A stretch of DNA of 61,571 nt from Chloroflexota bacterium (GCA_021783095.1 JAJXUG010000023.1:1-61571), one strand, 5' to 3'. Counted from the first letter of the stretch, positions 36,821-46,766 are shown. Notes: generated by a model from the letters alone, not told the origin. Program-made: numbers and translations.

Positions 36821-38098
36821 ATGCCGCCGACGCCGCCCGCCTCGCGCCGGACCACTGACCCGCACGCCACCACGCCGTCGGCGCTCGGGTTCGATCCCCT
36901 CGATCGCGCGTTCATCGCCGACCCGTACCCGGTGTACGACCGGCTGCGAGCCGACCATCCGCTGCTGTGGAGCCCGGCCACCGGGCAGTGGATCGTGTCC
37001 CGCTACGCCGACGTCAACGCGCTGCTGCGCGACCGCCGGCTGGGTCGCACCTACCTCCATGTCGCCAGCCACGCCGAGATGGGCCGCGACGAGCCGCCCG
37101 AGTGGCACGATCCGTTCTGGCGGCTTGTGCAGAGCGGGATGCTGGACCGCGAGCCGCCCGACCACACCCGGCTCCGGCGGCTGGTCTCCAAGGCGTTCAC
37201 GCCGGCAACCGTGGAGGGGATGCGCCCACGGATCGAGACGATCGTGGACCGGCTGGTCGGCGAGGCACTCGAGGCCGCCGCGTTCGACCTGATCGCGGAC
37301 GTCGCCGAGCCGCTGCCGGTCACGGTCATTGCCGAGCTGCTCGGGGTCCCCGAGGCCGATCGACACCTGCTCCGACCGTGGTCGGCCGACATCTGCCTGA
37401 TGTACGAGCTGAACCCGTCCGAGGACAGCCAGCGCGCGGCGGTGGCGGCGAGCCTCGCGTTCGGCGGCTACCTGCGGGACCTCGCCCGCGACCGGCGCGT
37501 CCACCCGGGCGACGACCTGGTCTCCGGTCTGGCGCAGGTCGCCGAGGCCGGCGACACGCTCACAGAGGACGAGCTCATCGGAACCTGCGCGCTGCTGCTC
37601 AACGCGGGCCACGAGGCGTCGGTGAACGGCACCGGGAACGCCTGGTGGACGCTGTTCCGCCACCCGGACGCGCTGGCAGCGCTCCGGGCGGATCCGTCCC
37701 TGGTGCCAACTGCGATCGAGGAGCTGCTGCGCTTCGACACGCCGCTGCCGATGTTCGAGCGCTGGGTGCTCGAGGACATCGACCTGCACGGCGTGCGGAT
37801 CGAGCGGGGCGCCGAGCTCGCCCTCCAGTTCGCCTCGGCCAACCGCGATCCGGAGGGCGTCGAGCGGCCCGACCAGCTGGTGCTCGATCGGCGCCCGAAC
37901 CCGTACCTCTCGTTCGGGGCGGGCATCCACTACTGCCTGGGCGCGCCGCTGGCCAAGCTCGAGATGGGGATCCTGTTCGACGCCCTCCTGCGTCGGATCC
38001 CTGGCCTCGAGCTGACGTCAACCCCGGTCTGGAAGCCGACGTTCGTGCTGCGCGGCCTGCAGTCGCTCCAGGTGTCCGCGGGGCGCAGGGGCCGATAA
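36821..38098 (+). CDS. Cytochrome P450
   Basis: Soluble bacterial haem monooxygenase of 425 residues. The haem-binding Cys is C372 in FGAGIHYCLG. The ExxR pair is E301/R304 in EELLR. The I-helix reads NAGHEAS (residues 261-267), where most relatives have AGHETT; the oxygen-activating Thr position is Ala (A266) with Ser next to it. PPDHTRLRRLVSKAFTP is the usual C-helix. No ferredoxin or reductase gene is nearby, so electrons must come from elsewhere. The substrate is unknown. The start is set by the -10 hexamer six bases upstream. Confidence 0.94.
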   Translation: MPPTPPASRRTTDPHATTPSALGFDPLDRAFIADPYPVYDRLRADHPLLWSPATGQWIVSRYADVNALLRDRRLGRTYLHVASHAEMGRDEPPEWHDPFWRLVQSGMLDREPPDHTRLRRLVSKAFTPATVEGMRPRIETIVDRLVGEALEAAAFDLIADVAEPLPVTVIAELLGVPEADRHLLRPWSADICLMYELNPSEDSQRAAVAASLAFGGYLRDLARDRRVHPGDDLVSGLAQVAEAGDTLTEDELIGTCALLLNAGHEASVNGTGNAWWTLFRHPDALAALRADPSLVPTAIEELLRFDTPLPMFERWVLEDIDLHGVRIERGAELALQFASANRDPEGVERPDQLVLDRRPNPYLSFGAGIHYCLGAPLAKLEMGILFDALLRRIPGLELTSTPVWKPTFVLRGLQSLQVSAGRRGR

Positions 38099-38168
38099 TG
38101 GATCGCAGCGCTGACGTCGTTCCAGCATCGGCGTGCCCAGCCAGATCCCGACCCGGAGACATGCCGCC

Positions 38169-39332
38169 ATGCCGATGAGCCCTCGAGACCGCGTCCTCGC
38201 CGCCCTCGCCCACGAGGAGCCCGACCGGGTGCCGATCGTGGTGGGCGTCAGCAACGCGACCGGGATCAAGGCGCGACCGTATCGCGAGCTGGCCGGCATG
38301 CTCGGACTGGATCCGGGCGACGCCTACATCTACGACTGGCCGGAGCTCGGGACGGTCCTGCCGACGGAGGCGATCCTGGAGCGGCTGGGCACCGACGTCC
38401 GCCCGGTGCTCGACGCCTACCCTGCGGAGACGCTGCGACGCAACCGGGAGCGCGCGCCGCACTCCCCGTTCATCGACGACTGGGGGAGCGGCCAGGTCGA
38501 GGTCTCCGACGGCCACTGGTTCCCGGGCGTCCATCCCATGCGGGAGGCCGAGACCCTGGACGCGATCGAGCGCTATCCGTGGCCGGACATGGACGACCCG
38601 TCTCGGGTGGCGCACGTCAGAGCCGCTGCCGCGGCGCTGGGCGCCGACGGGACGTACGCGATCATGGCCACCCCGTGGCTCCTGTTCCCGCTGGAGCGGG
38701 CGTTCGCGATGCAGGGCATGGACGCGTTCCTCGTCAACCTCGCGGCGGAGCCCGAGTTCGCCGAGGCGCTGTTGCGCCGGATCGCGGACCTGTGCCGCCA
38801 GCTGATGGGCCACTTCCTCGACGAGCTGGGGCCCAACGTCGACATCATCAAGATCGGCGATGACCTGGGCTCGGAGCAGTCGCTGCTGATGTCACCGGCG
38901 ATGTACCGCCGGGTCCTCAAGCCCATCCACGCCGAGTACATCGCGTTCATCAAGGAGCGGACGCCCGCGAAGGTCTTCTTCCACACCGACGGCGACGTGT
39001 TCGACCTGCTCGACGACCTGACCGAGATCGGTGTCGACATCGTGAACCCGGTCCAGACGTCCGCCGGGCGGATGTCTGACCTGGCCGGCCTCAAGCGCCG
39101 CTACGGTGAGCGGGTCACCTTCTGCGGCGCGATCGACACCAAGCGCGTCCTGCCCAACGGCACGCCGGCCGAGGTCCGGGCCGAGACCGGCCGGGTGATC
39201 CACGAGCTCGGCGCCGGCGGCGGGTACATGCTGGCCGCGGTGCACACGATCATGGACGATGTGCCGGCGCAGAACGTCCTGGCGATGGTCGACGCGGCGC
39301 AGGAGCTCGGTCGCTACCCGCTGCGGGACTGA
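38169..39332 (+). CDS. Uroporphyrinogen-decarboxylase-family protein (UroD/MtaA-like)
   Basis: A 387-residue TIM-barrel protein of the UroD superfamily, which includes haem-pathway decarboxylases and corrinoid methyltransferases. SPRDRVLAALAHEEPDRVP is the standard start of the non-HemE branch. IIKIGDDLGSEQSLLMSP, AKVFFHTDGDVFDLLDDL, GVDIVNPVQTSAG and FCGAIDTKRVLPNGTP follow. The branch, and the absence of other haem genes, argue against HemE itself; demethylation or another one-carbon reaction is an inference. The ATG at 38169 has GGAG about ten bases upstream. It lies 70 bases after the P450 gene, perhaps in one transcript. Confidence 0.85.
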   Translation: MPMSPRDRVLAALAHEEPDRVPIVVGVSNATGIKARPYRELAGMLGLDPGDAYIYDWPELGTVLPTEAILERLGTDVRPVLDAYPAETLRRNRERAPHSPFIDDWGSGQVEVSDGHWFPGVHPMREAETLDAIERYPWPDMDDPSRVAHVRAAAAALGADGTYAIMATPWLLFPLERAFAMQGMDAFLVNLAAEPEFAEALLRRIADLCRQLMGHFLDELGPNVDIIKIGDDLGSEQSLLMSPAMYRRVLKPIHAEYIAFIKERTPAKVFFHTDGDVFDLLDDLTEIGVDIVNPVQTSAGRMSDLAGLKRRYGERVTFCGAIDTKRVLPNGTPAEVRAETGRVIHELGAGGGYMLAAVHTIMDDVPAQNVLAMVDAAQELGRYPLRD

Positions 39333-39354
39333 CGGCTGGGCACGAGCCCGGGGG

Positions 39355-39360
39355 TACGAT
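39355..39360 (+). promoter_or_regulatory. -10 element (TACGAT) of nadB
   Basis: TACGAT is followed by seven bases (CTCTCGA) and the ATG at 39368. Confidence 0.65.
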
Positions 39361-39367
39361 CTCTCGA

Positions 39368-40975
39368 ATGAACGACTCAACAGCCGACGCCGCCCCGATC
39401 GTCATCGTGGGCGCCGGCCTCGCTGGCCTCACCGTTGCCCTCCACCTCGCCGACCGGCACCCGGTCGTCGTGCTCGCCAAGCGCGGCTTCGAGGAGGGCG
39501 CCACCTCTCGGGCGCAGGGCGGGATCGTGGGCGTCCTGAGCGGCGACGACAGCGTGGAGCTGCACGTTCGCGACACGCAGATCGCGGGCGCCGGCCTGGT
39601 CGACGAGCACGCGGCGCGCTTCATCGCCGAGCACAGCGCGGCGGCCATCGAGTGGCTGGTGGCCCAGGGCGTGCCGTTCACGCCCGATCCGGAGGGGCCG
39701 CTCGGCCTCCACCTCACCCGCGAGGGCGGACACACGGTGCGGCGGATCGCGCACGCCGCCGACGCCACGGGGCAGGCGATCCACGAGACGCTGCTCGCCA
39801 AGGCGCGCGCGCACCCGAACATCACGCTGCGGGAGCGGTGGATGGCCGTGGACCTGGTGACCTCGCGGCACCTGCGCCGGGTCGAGCCGGCCCGCTGCTA
39901 CGGCGTGTACGCCCTCGACATCGACGCCGCCCGGGTGGAGACGCTCCCGGCGTCGGCGGTCGTCATGGCCACCGGCGGGGTGGGCAAGGTCTACCGCTAC
40001 ACGACGAACCCTGAGACCTCGACCGGCGACGGGATCGCGATCGCCTGGCGGGCGGGCTGCCGGATCGCGAACATGGAGTTCATCCAGTTCCACCCGACGT
40101 GCCTGTACCACCCGGTCGAGCGCAGCTTCCTGATCACCGAGGCGCTGCGCGGCGAGGGCGCCCAGCTCAAGCTGCCCGACGGCACGCGGTTCATGGCCCG
40201 CCACGACGAGCGCATGGAGCTGGCCCCGCGCGACATCGTCGCCCGGGCCATCGACTTCGAGATGAAGCGGCACGGCCTCGACTGCGTCTTGCTCGACGCC
40301 CGCCACCTCGGGGAGGCGTTCCTCAAGGAGCACTTCCCCACGATCTACGCCCGTTGCCTGGAACTCGGGATCGACATCGCGCGCCAGCCGATCCCCGTCG
40401 TCCCGGCGGCGCACTACACGTGCGGCGGCGTGGTCACGGACCTCGATGGCCGCACGGACCTGCCCGGGCTTTTCGCGGTCGGCGAGACCACCTACACGGG
40501 TCTCCACGGGGCGAACCGCCTGGCGAGCAACTCGCTCCTCGAGTGCGTGGTCATCGGCCGGACCGCCGCGGCGGCGATCGACGCAGCCGAGTGGTGCCCG
40601 GCGACGGCCCTGCCGGCGTGGGACGAGAGCCAGGTCGAGGATACCGACGAGCAGGTGGTGATCTCCCACAACTGGGACGAGCTGCGCCTGACGATGTGGA
40701 ACTACGTGGGGATCGTGCGCACGACCAAGCGCCTCGAGCGGGCGCTCCACCGGATCCGGCTCCTGCGCGACGAGACCGACGAGTACTACGCCAAGTTCCG
40801 CGTCAACCGCGACCTGCTCGAGCTGCGCAACCTGCTGACCACGTCTGAGCTCGTCGTCCGGTCGGCGCTCTCGCGCCACGAGAGCCGGGGCCTGCACTAC
40901 AGCCGCGACTACCCGTACACGCTGCCGGCCAGCCTGCCGACCGTCCTCGCCCGGAAGCAGCACTCAAGCAGCTGA
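39368..40975 (+). CDS. nadB: L-aspartate oxidase
   Basis: First step of de novo NAD synthesis: oxidises L-aspartate to iminoaspartate, which NadA condenses with dihydroxyacetone phosphate. The 535-residue flavoprotein has the FAD dinucleotide fold IVIVGAGLAGLTVALHL, the SRAQGGIVG loop, IQFHPTCLYHP, PAAHYTCGGVVTDLDGRTDLPGL and GLHGANRLASNSLLECVV. The C-terminal three-helix domain ends with SRGLHYSRDYP. The start is fixed by the leaderless -10 element. It converges on nadC, and nadA/nadC complete the pathway on the other strand. Confidence 0.97.
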   Translation: MNDSTADAAPIVIVGAGLAGLTVALHLADRHPVVVLAKRGFEEGATSRAQGGIVGVLSGDDSVELHVRDTQIAGAGLVDEHAARFIAEHSAAAIEWLVAQGVPFTPDPEGPLGLHLTREGGHTVRRIAHAADATGQAIHETLLAKARAHPNITLRERWMAVDLVTSRHLRRVEPARCYGVYALDIDAARVETLPASAVVMATGGVGKVYRYTTNPETSTGDGIAIAWRAGCRIANMEFIQFHPTCLYHPVERSFLITEALRGEGAQLKLPDGTRFMARHDERMELAPRDIVARAIDFEMKRHGLDCVLLDARHLGEAFLKEHFPTIYARCLELGIDIARQPIPVVPAAHYTCGGVVTDLDGRTDLPGLFAVGETTYTGLHGANRLASNSLLECVVIGRTAAAAIDAAEWCPATALPAWDESQVEDTDEQVVISHNWDELRLTMWNYVGIVRTTKRLERALHRIRLLRDETDEYYAKFRVNRDLLELRNLLTTSELVVRSALSRHESRGLHYSRDYPYTLPASLPTVLARKQHSSS

Positions 40976-40993
40976 GGGCGGGCTTCAGCCCTC
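40974..40993. terminator. Hairpin between convergent nadB and nadC
   Basis: GAGGGC (40974-40979) pairs with GCCCTC (40988-40993). It overlaps both stop codons and could serve both strands. The stem is short and there is no T tract. Confidence 0.4.
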
Positions 40994-41866
40994 GAGCATC
41001 CGCATCGAGAAGTCGACCGCTCGCACGTGCTTGGTCAGGGCGCCGACCGAGATCCGGTCCACGCCGGTCGCCGCGAGGTCGCGCAGGCCGGCGAGCTCCG
41101 CGCCCCCGGACGCCTCGAGCAGCGCACGCCCGGCCGTGCGGCGGACGGCTTCTCGCATGTCGTCGAGTGTGAAGTTGTCGAGCAGGATGCTCGTTGCGCC
41201 GGCGTTCAGGGCCGTCTCGAGCTGGTCGAGTCGCTCGACCTCGACCTGGATCGGCACGTCGGTGCCCGCCGCCATGGCCTGGGCGGCACGAAGGGCCTCG
41301 GCGATCCCGCCCGCCGCGGTGATGTGGTTCTCCTTGATGAGGATCCCGTCCCACAGGGCCAGCCGCTGGTTGCCCCCTCCGCCGACCCGGACCGCGTGCT
41401 TCTGCGCGAGGCGGAGGCCGGGGATGGTCTTGCGGGTGTCGAGGACCAGGCAGCCGCGCGGGTTGGGCGACGCCCCCTCGATCGCCCGCGCGTGCCGGCG
41501 CGCCGCCGTCGCGGTGCCGGACAGCAGCTGGAGGAAGTTGAGGGCCTGGCGCTCGGCTGACAGGAGCGCGCGGGCCGAGGCCCTCACGTCGCACACGGTC
41601 GTGGCCGGTGCCATCTCGTCGCCCTCGGCGTAGGCCCAGCGGACCGTGGAGTGGGGGTCGAGCGCCTGCAGGCAGGCCTCGAACCAGGCGCAGCCGCACA
41701 GCACGGCCGCCTCGCGCACGGTCACGCGGGCGTGCGCGGGTCCGTCGGGGACCAGTTGGGCGGTCCAGTCGCCGGTGCCGACGTCCTCGCGCAGCGCGTC
41801 GCGGACGTTGCGGGCACGCGCCTCGTCGAGGGTCTCGTTCACCGGGGCGGCCTCGTATGCCTCCAC
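40985..41866 (-). CDS. nadC: Nicotinate-nucleotide pyrophosphorylase (quinolinate phosphoribosyltransferase)
   Basis: Joins quinolinate to PRPP and decarboxylates it to nicotinate mononucleotide. It is 293 residues. DVGTGDWTAQLVPDG opens the N-terminal domain. ALNFLQLLSGTATAARRHA, LVLDTRKTIPGLRLAQKHAV with GGGGNQRLAL, ILIKENHI, IQVEVERLDQLE and ILLDNFTLDDMREAV are the active-site strands of the barrel. The GTG start at 41866 is seven bases after TAGCCT, whose TAG is also the nadA stop codon. nadC thus has its own promoter although it directly follows nadA. Confidence 0.97.
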   Translation of the reverse strand: MEAYEAAPVNETLDEARARNVRDALREDVGTGDWTAQLVPDGPAHARVTVREAAVLCGCAWFEACLQALDPHSTVRWAYAEGDEMAPATTVCDVRASARALLSAERQALNFLQLLSGTATAARRHARAIEGASPNPRGCLVLDTRKTIPGLRLAQKHAVRVGGGGNQRLALWDGILIKENHITAAGGIAEALRAAQAMAAGTDVPIQVEVERLDQLETALNAGATSILLDNFTLDDMREAVRRTAGRALLEASGGAELAGLRDLAATGVDRISVGALTKHVRAVDFSMRMLEG

Positions 41867-41876
41867 GTCGGCGAGG

Positions 41877-42995
<1,119 letters not shown>

Positions 42996-43036
42996 GTTCG
43001 CCTCGCTGTCGGCCGCCTCGCGGCCGTGTCCCGCTG

Positions 43037-43042
43037 ATCGTA
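43037..43042 (-). promoter_or_regulatory. -10 element (TACGAT) of nadA
   Basis: TACGAT on the reverse strand, 41 bases upstream of the chosen start. This gives a short leader of about 35 bases with a GAGG site, unlike the leaderless genes around it. Confidence 0.5.
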
Positions 43043-43127
43043 GCGCGCCCGCCACGACCGGCTCCAGCCTGGCGAAGCCCCGACCCAGGAGAACCTGGCC
43101 GCGGCTTCGCCGTTCGCCTCGCTGGGG

Positions 43128-44123
43128 TCAGCCCGTCGGCGTCAGCCAGACCGGATACTGGGTCACGTCCACCGGCGCGCCGTCCTTCGCCGAGAGGTCG
43201 AACACCCGCAGGGTGCCCCACTGGGCCTTGGTGACGGTGTAGGGAACACTGGCCGAGAAGGTTCCCCAGCAGCCGGTCCCGCACGACGCCATGACCTGCT
43301 GGTCTGCGAGCACCTGGCCCCTGGCGTCCTTGACCTGCACCCGGAAGGCGGCCTCGAAGACGTTGGCGACACCCGAAACGCGGACGGGATTGCCGGCGCT
43401 GGCGCCCCACGCCGGGTGGTCCACCGAGATCGCGCGCAGGAGCTGGCCCTGGTAGGCGCTGCGCTCGCCGCCGATCCCGCTCGAGGCCTGCCCGTCGAAC
43501 TGGAAGACGACGGACTTGACCGTGTTGAACTGGGTCAGCGTGTAGACGACCTGGCCGTACCGCGCGTCGGGCGCGGACTGCGAGTAGCCGGTCTGGAACT
43601 CGCTCGAGAGGTTGACGGTGGCGACGCCGTTCTTGATCGCGAGGCCGAGGAGTCGGGTCGAGGCGGGCACCGCCGAGCGGAGCGCCGGGCTCGCGTCCAG
43701 CTCGTCGGCACTTGGCCCTGCGATCAGCTGGCGCATCGCCGCGGCGGCGACACCGGTGGTGGCCGGGATCGTGCGCAGGACCGGCACGAGGCCGGTCGGG
43801 CCGAGCACGAAGTAGGCGCGCACGAGCGTGGTGCCGGAGGCGGCCGGCGACGCCGTGGGGGTCGGCGCGGAGGGCGTGGCATTGGCGGCCGATGACGTGG
43901 GCGACGATGCCGGCTCGGACGTGGCGGGCGCGGCGGCCGTGGGGCTGGCCTCGCCGGTGGGCCCCGGCGTGGCGTCGCCCGAGGGAGGGGCGACCGATGC
44001 GTCGCCGGTGGGGGCGGGCGAGGATGGGGTGCCGAGCGGTCCAGCCGTCGGCGTGCAGCCGATGAGGGCGAGGGCAGCGGCAAGGGCGAGGATGGCGGTG
44101 ACTGGGCGGCCGGCGGTTCGCAT
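43128..44123 (-). CDS. GerMN/Gmad2-domain lipoprotein
   Basis: A 331-residue surface lipoprotein. The signal peptide has lipobox ALIGC. A Pro/Thr/Ser/Ala tether of about 90 residues follows, then a GerMN domain (RAYFVLGPTGLVPVLRTIP, AAAMRQLIAGP, TVNLSSEFQTGYSQ, VVYTLTQFNTVKSVVFQFDG) and a C-terminal Gmad2 immunoglobulin-like domain (PVRVSGVANVFEAAFRVQVKD, TKAQWGTLRVFDLSAKDGAP). The GerMN domain occurs in spore-germination GerM and in actinobacterial LpqB. LpqB follows the MtrAB two-component genes, and this gene follows a kinase/regulator pair in the same way. The ATG at 44123 directly precedes the signal peptide; earlier in-frame starts overlap the kinase gene. Confidence 0.88.
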   Translation of the reverse strand: MRTAGRPVTAILALAAALALIGCTPTAGPLGTPSSPAPTGDASVAPPSGDATPGPTGEASPTAAAPATSEPASSPTSSAANATPSAPTPTASPAASGTTLVRAYFVLGPTGLVPVLRTIPATTGVAAAAMRQLIAGPSADELDASPALRSAVPASTRLLGLAIKNGVATVNLSSEFQTGYSQSAPDARYGQVVYTLTQFNTVKSVVFQFDGQASSGIGGERSAYQGQLLRAISVDHPAWGASAGNPVRVSGVANVFEAAFRVQVKDARGQVLADQQVMASCGTGCWGTFSASVPYTVTKAQWGTLRVFDLSAKDGAPVDVTQYPVWLTPTG

Positions 44124-44154
44124 GGCCGGGACCTCGGTGCGGGTTCCGAACGCC

Positions 44155-45615
44155 TCAAGCATGGTCCGGGCGGGTGACGCCGGCATCGCCGCCGGGTAAC
44201 GAAACAGTCACGGGGGCCGTCGGCAGCCTGAGCGTGAAGACGAGGCCTCCCCCCGGACGGGGCCGCGCCCGCAGCGATGCCCCGATCAGCCTCGCGTGCT
44301 CGGCGGCGATCGCGAGGCCCAGCCCCGACGACCCGCCCCGCCGCGACGGGTCTGCCTTGTAGAAGCGCTCGAACAGGTGGGGGAGCGCGGCGACCGGCAC
44401 GCCCGGACCGCGATCGGCGACCGTGATCACGACCCCGTCGCGCACGGGGGCCAGCGACACCTCGACGGGCGTTTCCGTCGCGTGCTCCCGGGCGTTGTCG
44501 AGCAGGTTGCCGAGGATCCGGTCCAGACGCCGGGGGTCGGTGCTGGCGAGGAGCGGAGCGGCGGGGACCGTGACGGCGGCGCCCGGGAGGCGCGCAGCGG
44601 CCACCGCGCTGACGAAGCGCCCGAGGTCCACCTCCTCGAGGGCGGGACGCTCCGCCTCCGCGTCGAACCGCGAGATCTCCAGGAGATCGTCGACGAGCGT
44701 CCGCATCCGGCGCACGTCGCCCGCGAGCAGCTCGCCGGCACGCCGCGCGTCGGGCGGGAGGGCGGCCAGCGCGGGCTCGATCAGCGACGCCTCGGCGACG
44801 AGCGCCGCGAGCGGCGTGCGGAGCTCGTGGGCCACGTCGGCCACGAACTGGCGGTTGCGGCCCTGGGCCTCCTCGAGCCGGGCCATGGTGGCCTCGAGCG
44901 AGGCCGCCATGCGGTTGAGCTCGGTCGCGAGCCCAGCGAGCTCGTCGCGGCCCCCTGCCGGCACCCGCGCCCCGAGGTCGCCGCTCGCGATCCTGCGCGC
45001 CGCGACGGCTGCCGCGCCCACTGGGCGCAGGATCCCGCGGGCGATGATCCCCGCGGCCACCAGCGCGACGAGGACGGCCACCAGCCCGGCGCCGGCGAGC
45101 CCCACCCGCAGCTGGGCGAGCGCCTCGTCGACCGGCCGGGCGTCGAACACGAAGTAGAGGTCCGGCGGCGCCGCCCCCTGCCGCCCGCCGATGATGAGGG
45201 AGCTGACGCCGCGCAGGTCCTGCCACGCGTAGCCGAGCTGTCCCGACGCCACGATGGAGCGGAGCTCGGGATTGATCTCCGCCAGCGCGCCCGCGAGCTG
45301 CTGCGGCGCGAACACGTCGCCGCCCCCGTAGTCGGCGATGGTCGCGACATCGCCGCGGAACTGGAAGGCGGCCGGCAGCCCGCTCGCAGCGAACGCAGCG
45401 GCGGTCGTCGGCGCGGGGTCCTCCGCCGGGAGCAGGACCGAGAGGTTGAAGTCGGCCTGTCGTCGCGCCTCGGACACCATGGAGGCGCGCAGCGACGCGT
45501 CGACGAACGCGTACACGCCGATTCCGATCCCCGCCACCGTCACCGCGACCAGCGCCACGAGCGTCAGGGCCAGCCGTGTCCGGAGCCCGCCCGGGATCCT
45601 CATCCCGCGTCTCAT
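44155..45615 (-). CDS. Sensor histidine kinase, HAMP-containing
   Basis: A membrane sensor of 486 residues. The first helix (LALTLVALVAVTVAGIGIGVYAFV) leads to an extracytoplasmic loop of about 130 residues; the second helix is VALVALVAAGIIARGI-like. A HAMP domain follows, then HisKA with phospho-acceptor His in VADVAHELRTPLAA, and a HATPase domain with NLLDNAREHA, ADRGPGVP and GGSSGLGLAI. The start could be the TTG at 45651, which overlaps the regulator's stop (TTGA); the ATG at 45615 with GAGGG upstream is preferred. It is co-transcribed with the response regulator and probably with the GerMN lipoprotein, whose region it touches. Confidence 0.93.
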   Translation of the reverse strand: MRRGMRIPGGLRTRLALTLVALVAVTVAGIGIGVYAFVDASLRASMVSEARRQADFNLSVLLPAEDPAPTTAAAFAASGLPAAFQFRGDVATIADYGGGDVFAPQQLAGALAEINPELRSIVASGQLGYAWQDLRGVSSLIIGGRQGAAPPDLYFVFDARPVDEALAQLRVGLAGAGLVAVLVALVAAGIIARGILRPVGAAAVAARRIASGDLGARVPAGGRDELAGLATELNRMAASLEATMARLEEAQGRNRQFVADVAHELRTPLAALVAEASLIEPALAALPPDARRAGELLAGDVRRMRTLVDDLLEISRFDAEAERPALEEVDLGRFVSAVAAARLPGAAVTVPAAPLLASTDPRRLDRILGNLLDNAREHATETPVEVSLAPVRDGVVITVADRGPGVPVAALPHLFERFYKADPSRRGGSSGLGLAIAAEHARLIGASLRARPRPGGGLVFTLRLPTAPVTVSLPGGDAGVTRPDHA

Positions 45616-45647
45616 CAGGCCCTCGCGCTCGCTCCCCGCTGGCGTGG

Positions 45648-46346
45648 TCAAGGGTCCGGCCGCACGGCCTTGTAGCCGGCGCCGCGGACCGTGACGATCA
45701 GCGTGGGGCTGGCAGGGTCCGACTCCAGCTTCGCGCGAAGCCGTCCGACAGCGACGTCGACAAGCCTCGAGTCGCCCAGGAAGTCGTAGCCCCAGACGTG
45801 GTCGAGGAGGGTTTCGCGGGCGAGGACCCGCCCGGGCTGCCGCGCGAGCTCGAGCAGGAGGTCGAACTCGGTGCGGGTGAGCCCGAGCTCCCGGCCATCG
45901 AGGGCCGCGGTTCGGCCGGCCGCGTCGATGGACACGGGCCCCAGGACGACGCGCTCCTCGCTCGAGCCGGGCAGCACCTCGCCGGACCTGCGCCGCAGCG
46001 CCGCCCGCACCCGCGCCGCGAGTTCGGGCATCTCGAACGGCTTCTTCACGTAGTCGTCGGCGCCGGACTCGAGGCCCACCACGACGTCGATCGTGTCGGC
46101 CCTCGCGGTCAGCATCACGACCGGCGTCGTCGCCACGCGGCGGATCGCCCGCAGCACCTCGAGCCCGTCGAGCCTGGGCAGCATCACGTCGAGCAGGACC
46201 AGGTCGGGCCTCTCGGCCCGCCAGCGCTCCAGCCCCTCGGCGCCGTCAGACGCGGTGGTCACCGTGAAGCCGGCTCCGCGAAGCCCGAGCGCGGTCACCT
46301 CGCGGATCGACGGGTCGTCCTCGACCAGCAGGATTCGGGCGTCCAC
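45648..46346 (-). CDS. OmpR/PhoB-family response regulator
   Basis: A 232-residue DNA-binding regulator paired with the adjacent kinase. The receiver domain starts ARILLVEDDPSIREV; the phospho-acceptor Asp is in LVLLDVMLPRLDG, and the switch Thr and Lys are in VVMLTARA and DDYVKKPFE. The C-terminal winged helix has LTRTEFDLLLELARQPGRVLARETLLDHVWGYDF with RLVDVAVGRLRAKLE. The GTG start at 46346 lies six bases after GATACT, a one-base variant of the local -10 hexamer. Confidence 0.95.
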   Translation of the reverse strand: MDARILLVEDDPSIREVTALGLRGAGFTVTTASDGAEGLERWRAERPDLVLLDVMLPRLDGLEVLRAIRRVATTPVVMLTARADTIDVVVGLESGADDYVKKPFEMPELAARVRAALRRRSGEVLPGSSEERVVLGPVSIDAAGRTAALDGRELGLTRTEFDLLLELARQPGRVLARETLLDHVWGYDFLGDSRLVDVAVGRLRAKLESDPASPTLIVTVRGAGYKAVRPDP

Positions 46347-46352
46347 GGGTCG

Positions 46353-46358
46353 AGTATC
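46353..46358 (-). promoter_or_regulatory. -10 element (GATACT) of the response-regulator operon
   Basis: On the reverse strand GATACT, then six bases (CGACCC), then GTG. The first base deviates from TAnnnT. Confidence 0.4.
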
Positions 46359-46370
46359 GCCCCGGCGCGC

Positions 46371-46760
46371 TCAGCTCGCGCCGCGTTCGCGCTCGAGCTC
46401 GCGGAGTCGCTCGTCCGAGATGCCGAGCTGGTGCGCCGCTTCGTGGCGCACGGTCTCGCGCACACGCTGGTGGACCCCCTCCGCGGTCATCGCCGACCGT
46501 AGGCACGGCCCGCGGAAGATGGTGATCCTCGACGGCTGGAGGCTCAGGTCCGCCCCCAGCACGGCGCGGTGGACGCCCTCGAACAGGCCGTACATCCCGG
46601 GCACGCCCAGGCGCGCGAGCTGCTCGGCCGTCGGCTCATCCTCGATCAGCACCGCCAGCGATCCCAGCCCGGCCCGGAACGCCTCGGGCAGTTCGTCGAG
46701 CGCGTCGAACACCCAGTCCTCGAACGTCGCCTCGTCGATCTCGGGGAGCATCGCGTCCAT
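46371..46760 (-). CDS. Zincin-like metallopeptidase family protein (MPN_PF06262 type)
   Basis: A 129-residue single-domain protein of the small zincin family common in Actinobacteria and Chloroflexota. The N-terminus EATFEDWVFDALDELPEAFR is followed by VLIEDEPT, LFRGPC-like strands, and the zinc motif HEAAH in VRHEAAHQLGISDERLRELE, where the trailing Glu could be the third ligand. The physiological substrate is unknown. The ATG start is six bases after TAACCT. It lies just upstream of the two-component genes on the same strand but has its own promoter. Confidence 0.9.
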   Translation of the reverse strand: MDAMLPEIDEATFEDWVFDALDELPEAFRAGLGSLAVLIEDEPTAEQLARLGVPGMYGLFEGVHRAVLGADLSLQPSRITIFRGPCLRSAMTAEGVHQRVRETVRHEAAHQLGISDERLRELERERGAS

Positions 46761-46766
46761 GTCGGC

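Noticed and set aside
36821..39332. Secondary-metabolite gene cluster around the P450
   Set aside because: No synthase, transporter or tailoring genes accompany it. The neighbours are a nucleoside transporter and NAD synthesis genes.
42996..43055. GTG at 43055 as the nadA start
   Set aside because: The TACGAT -10 lies inside that extension, and the extra 20 residues are not part of the NadA family.
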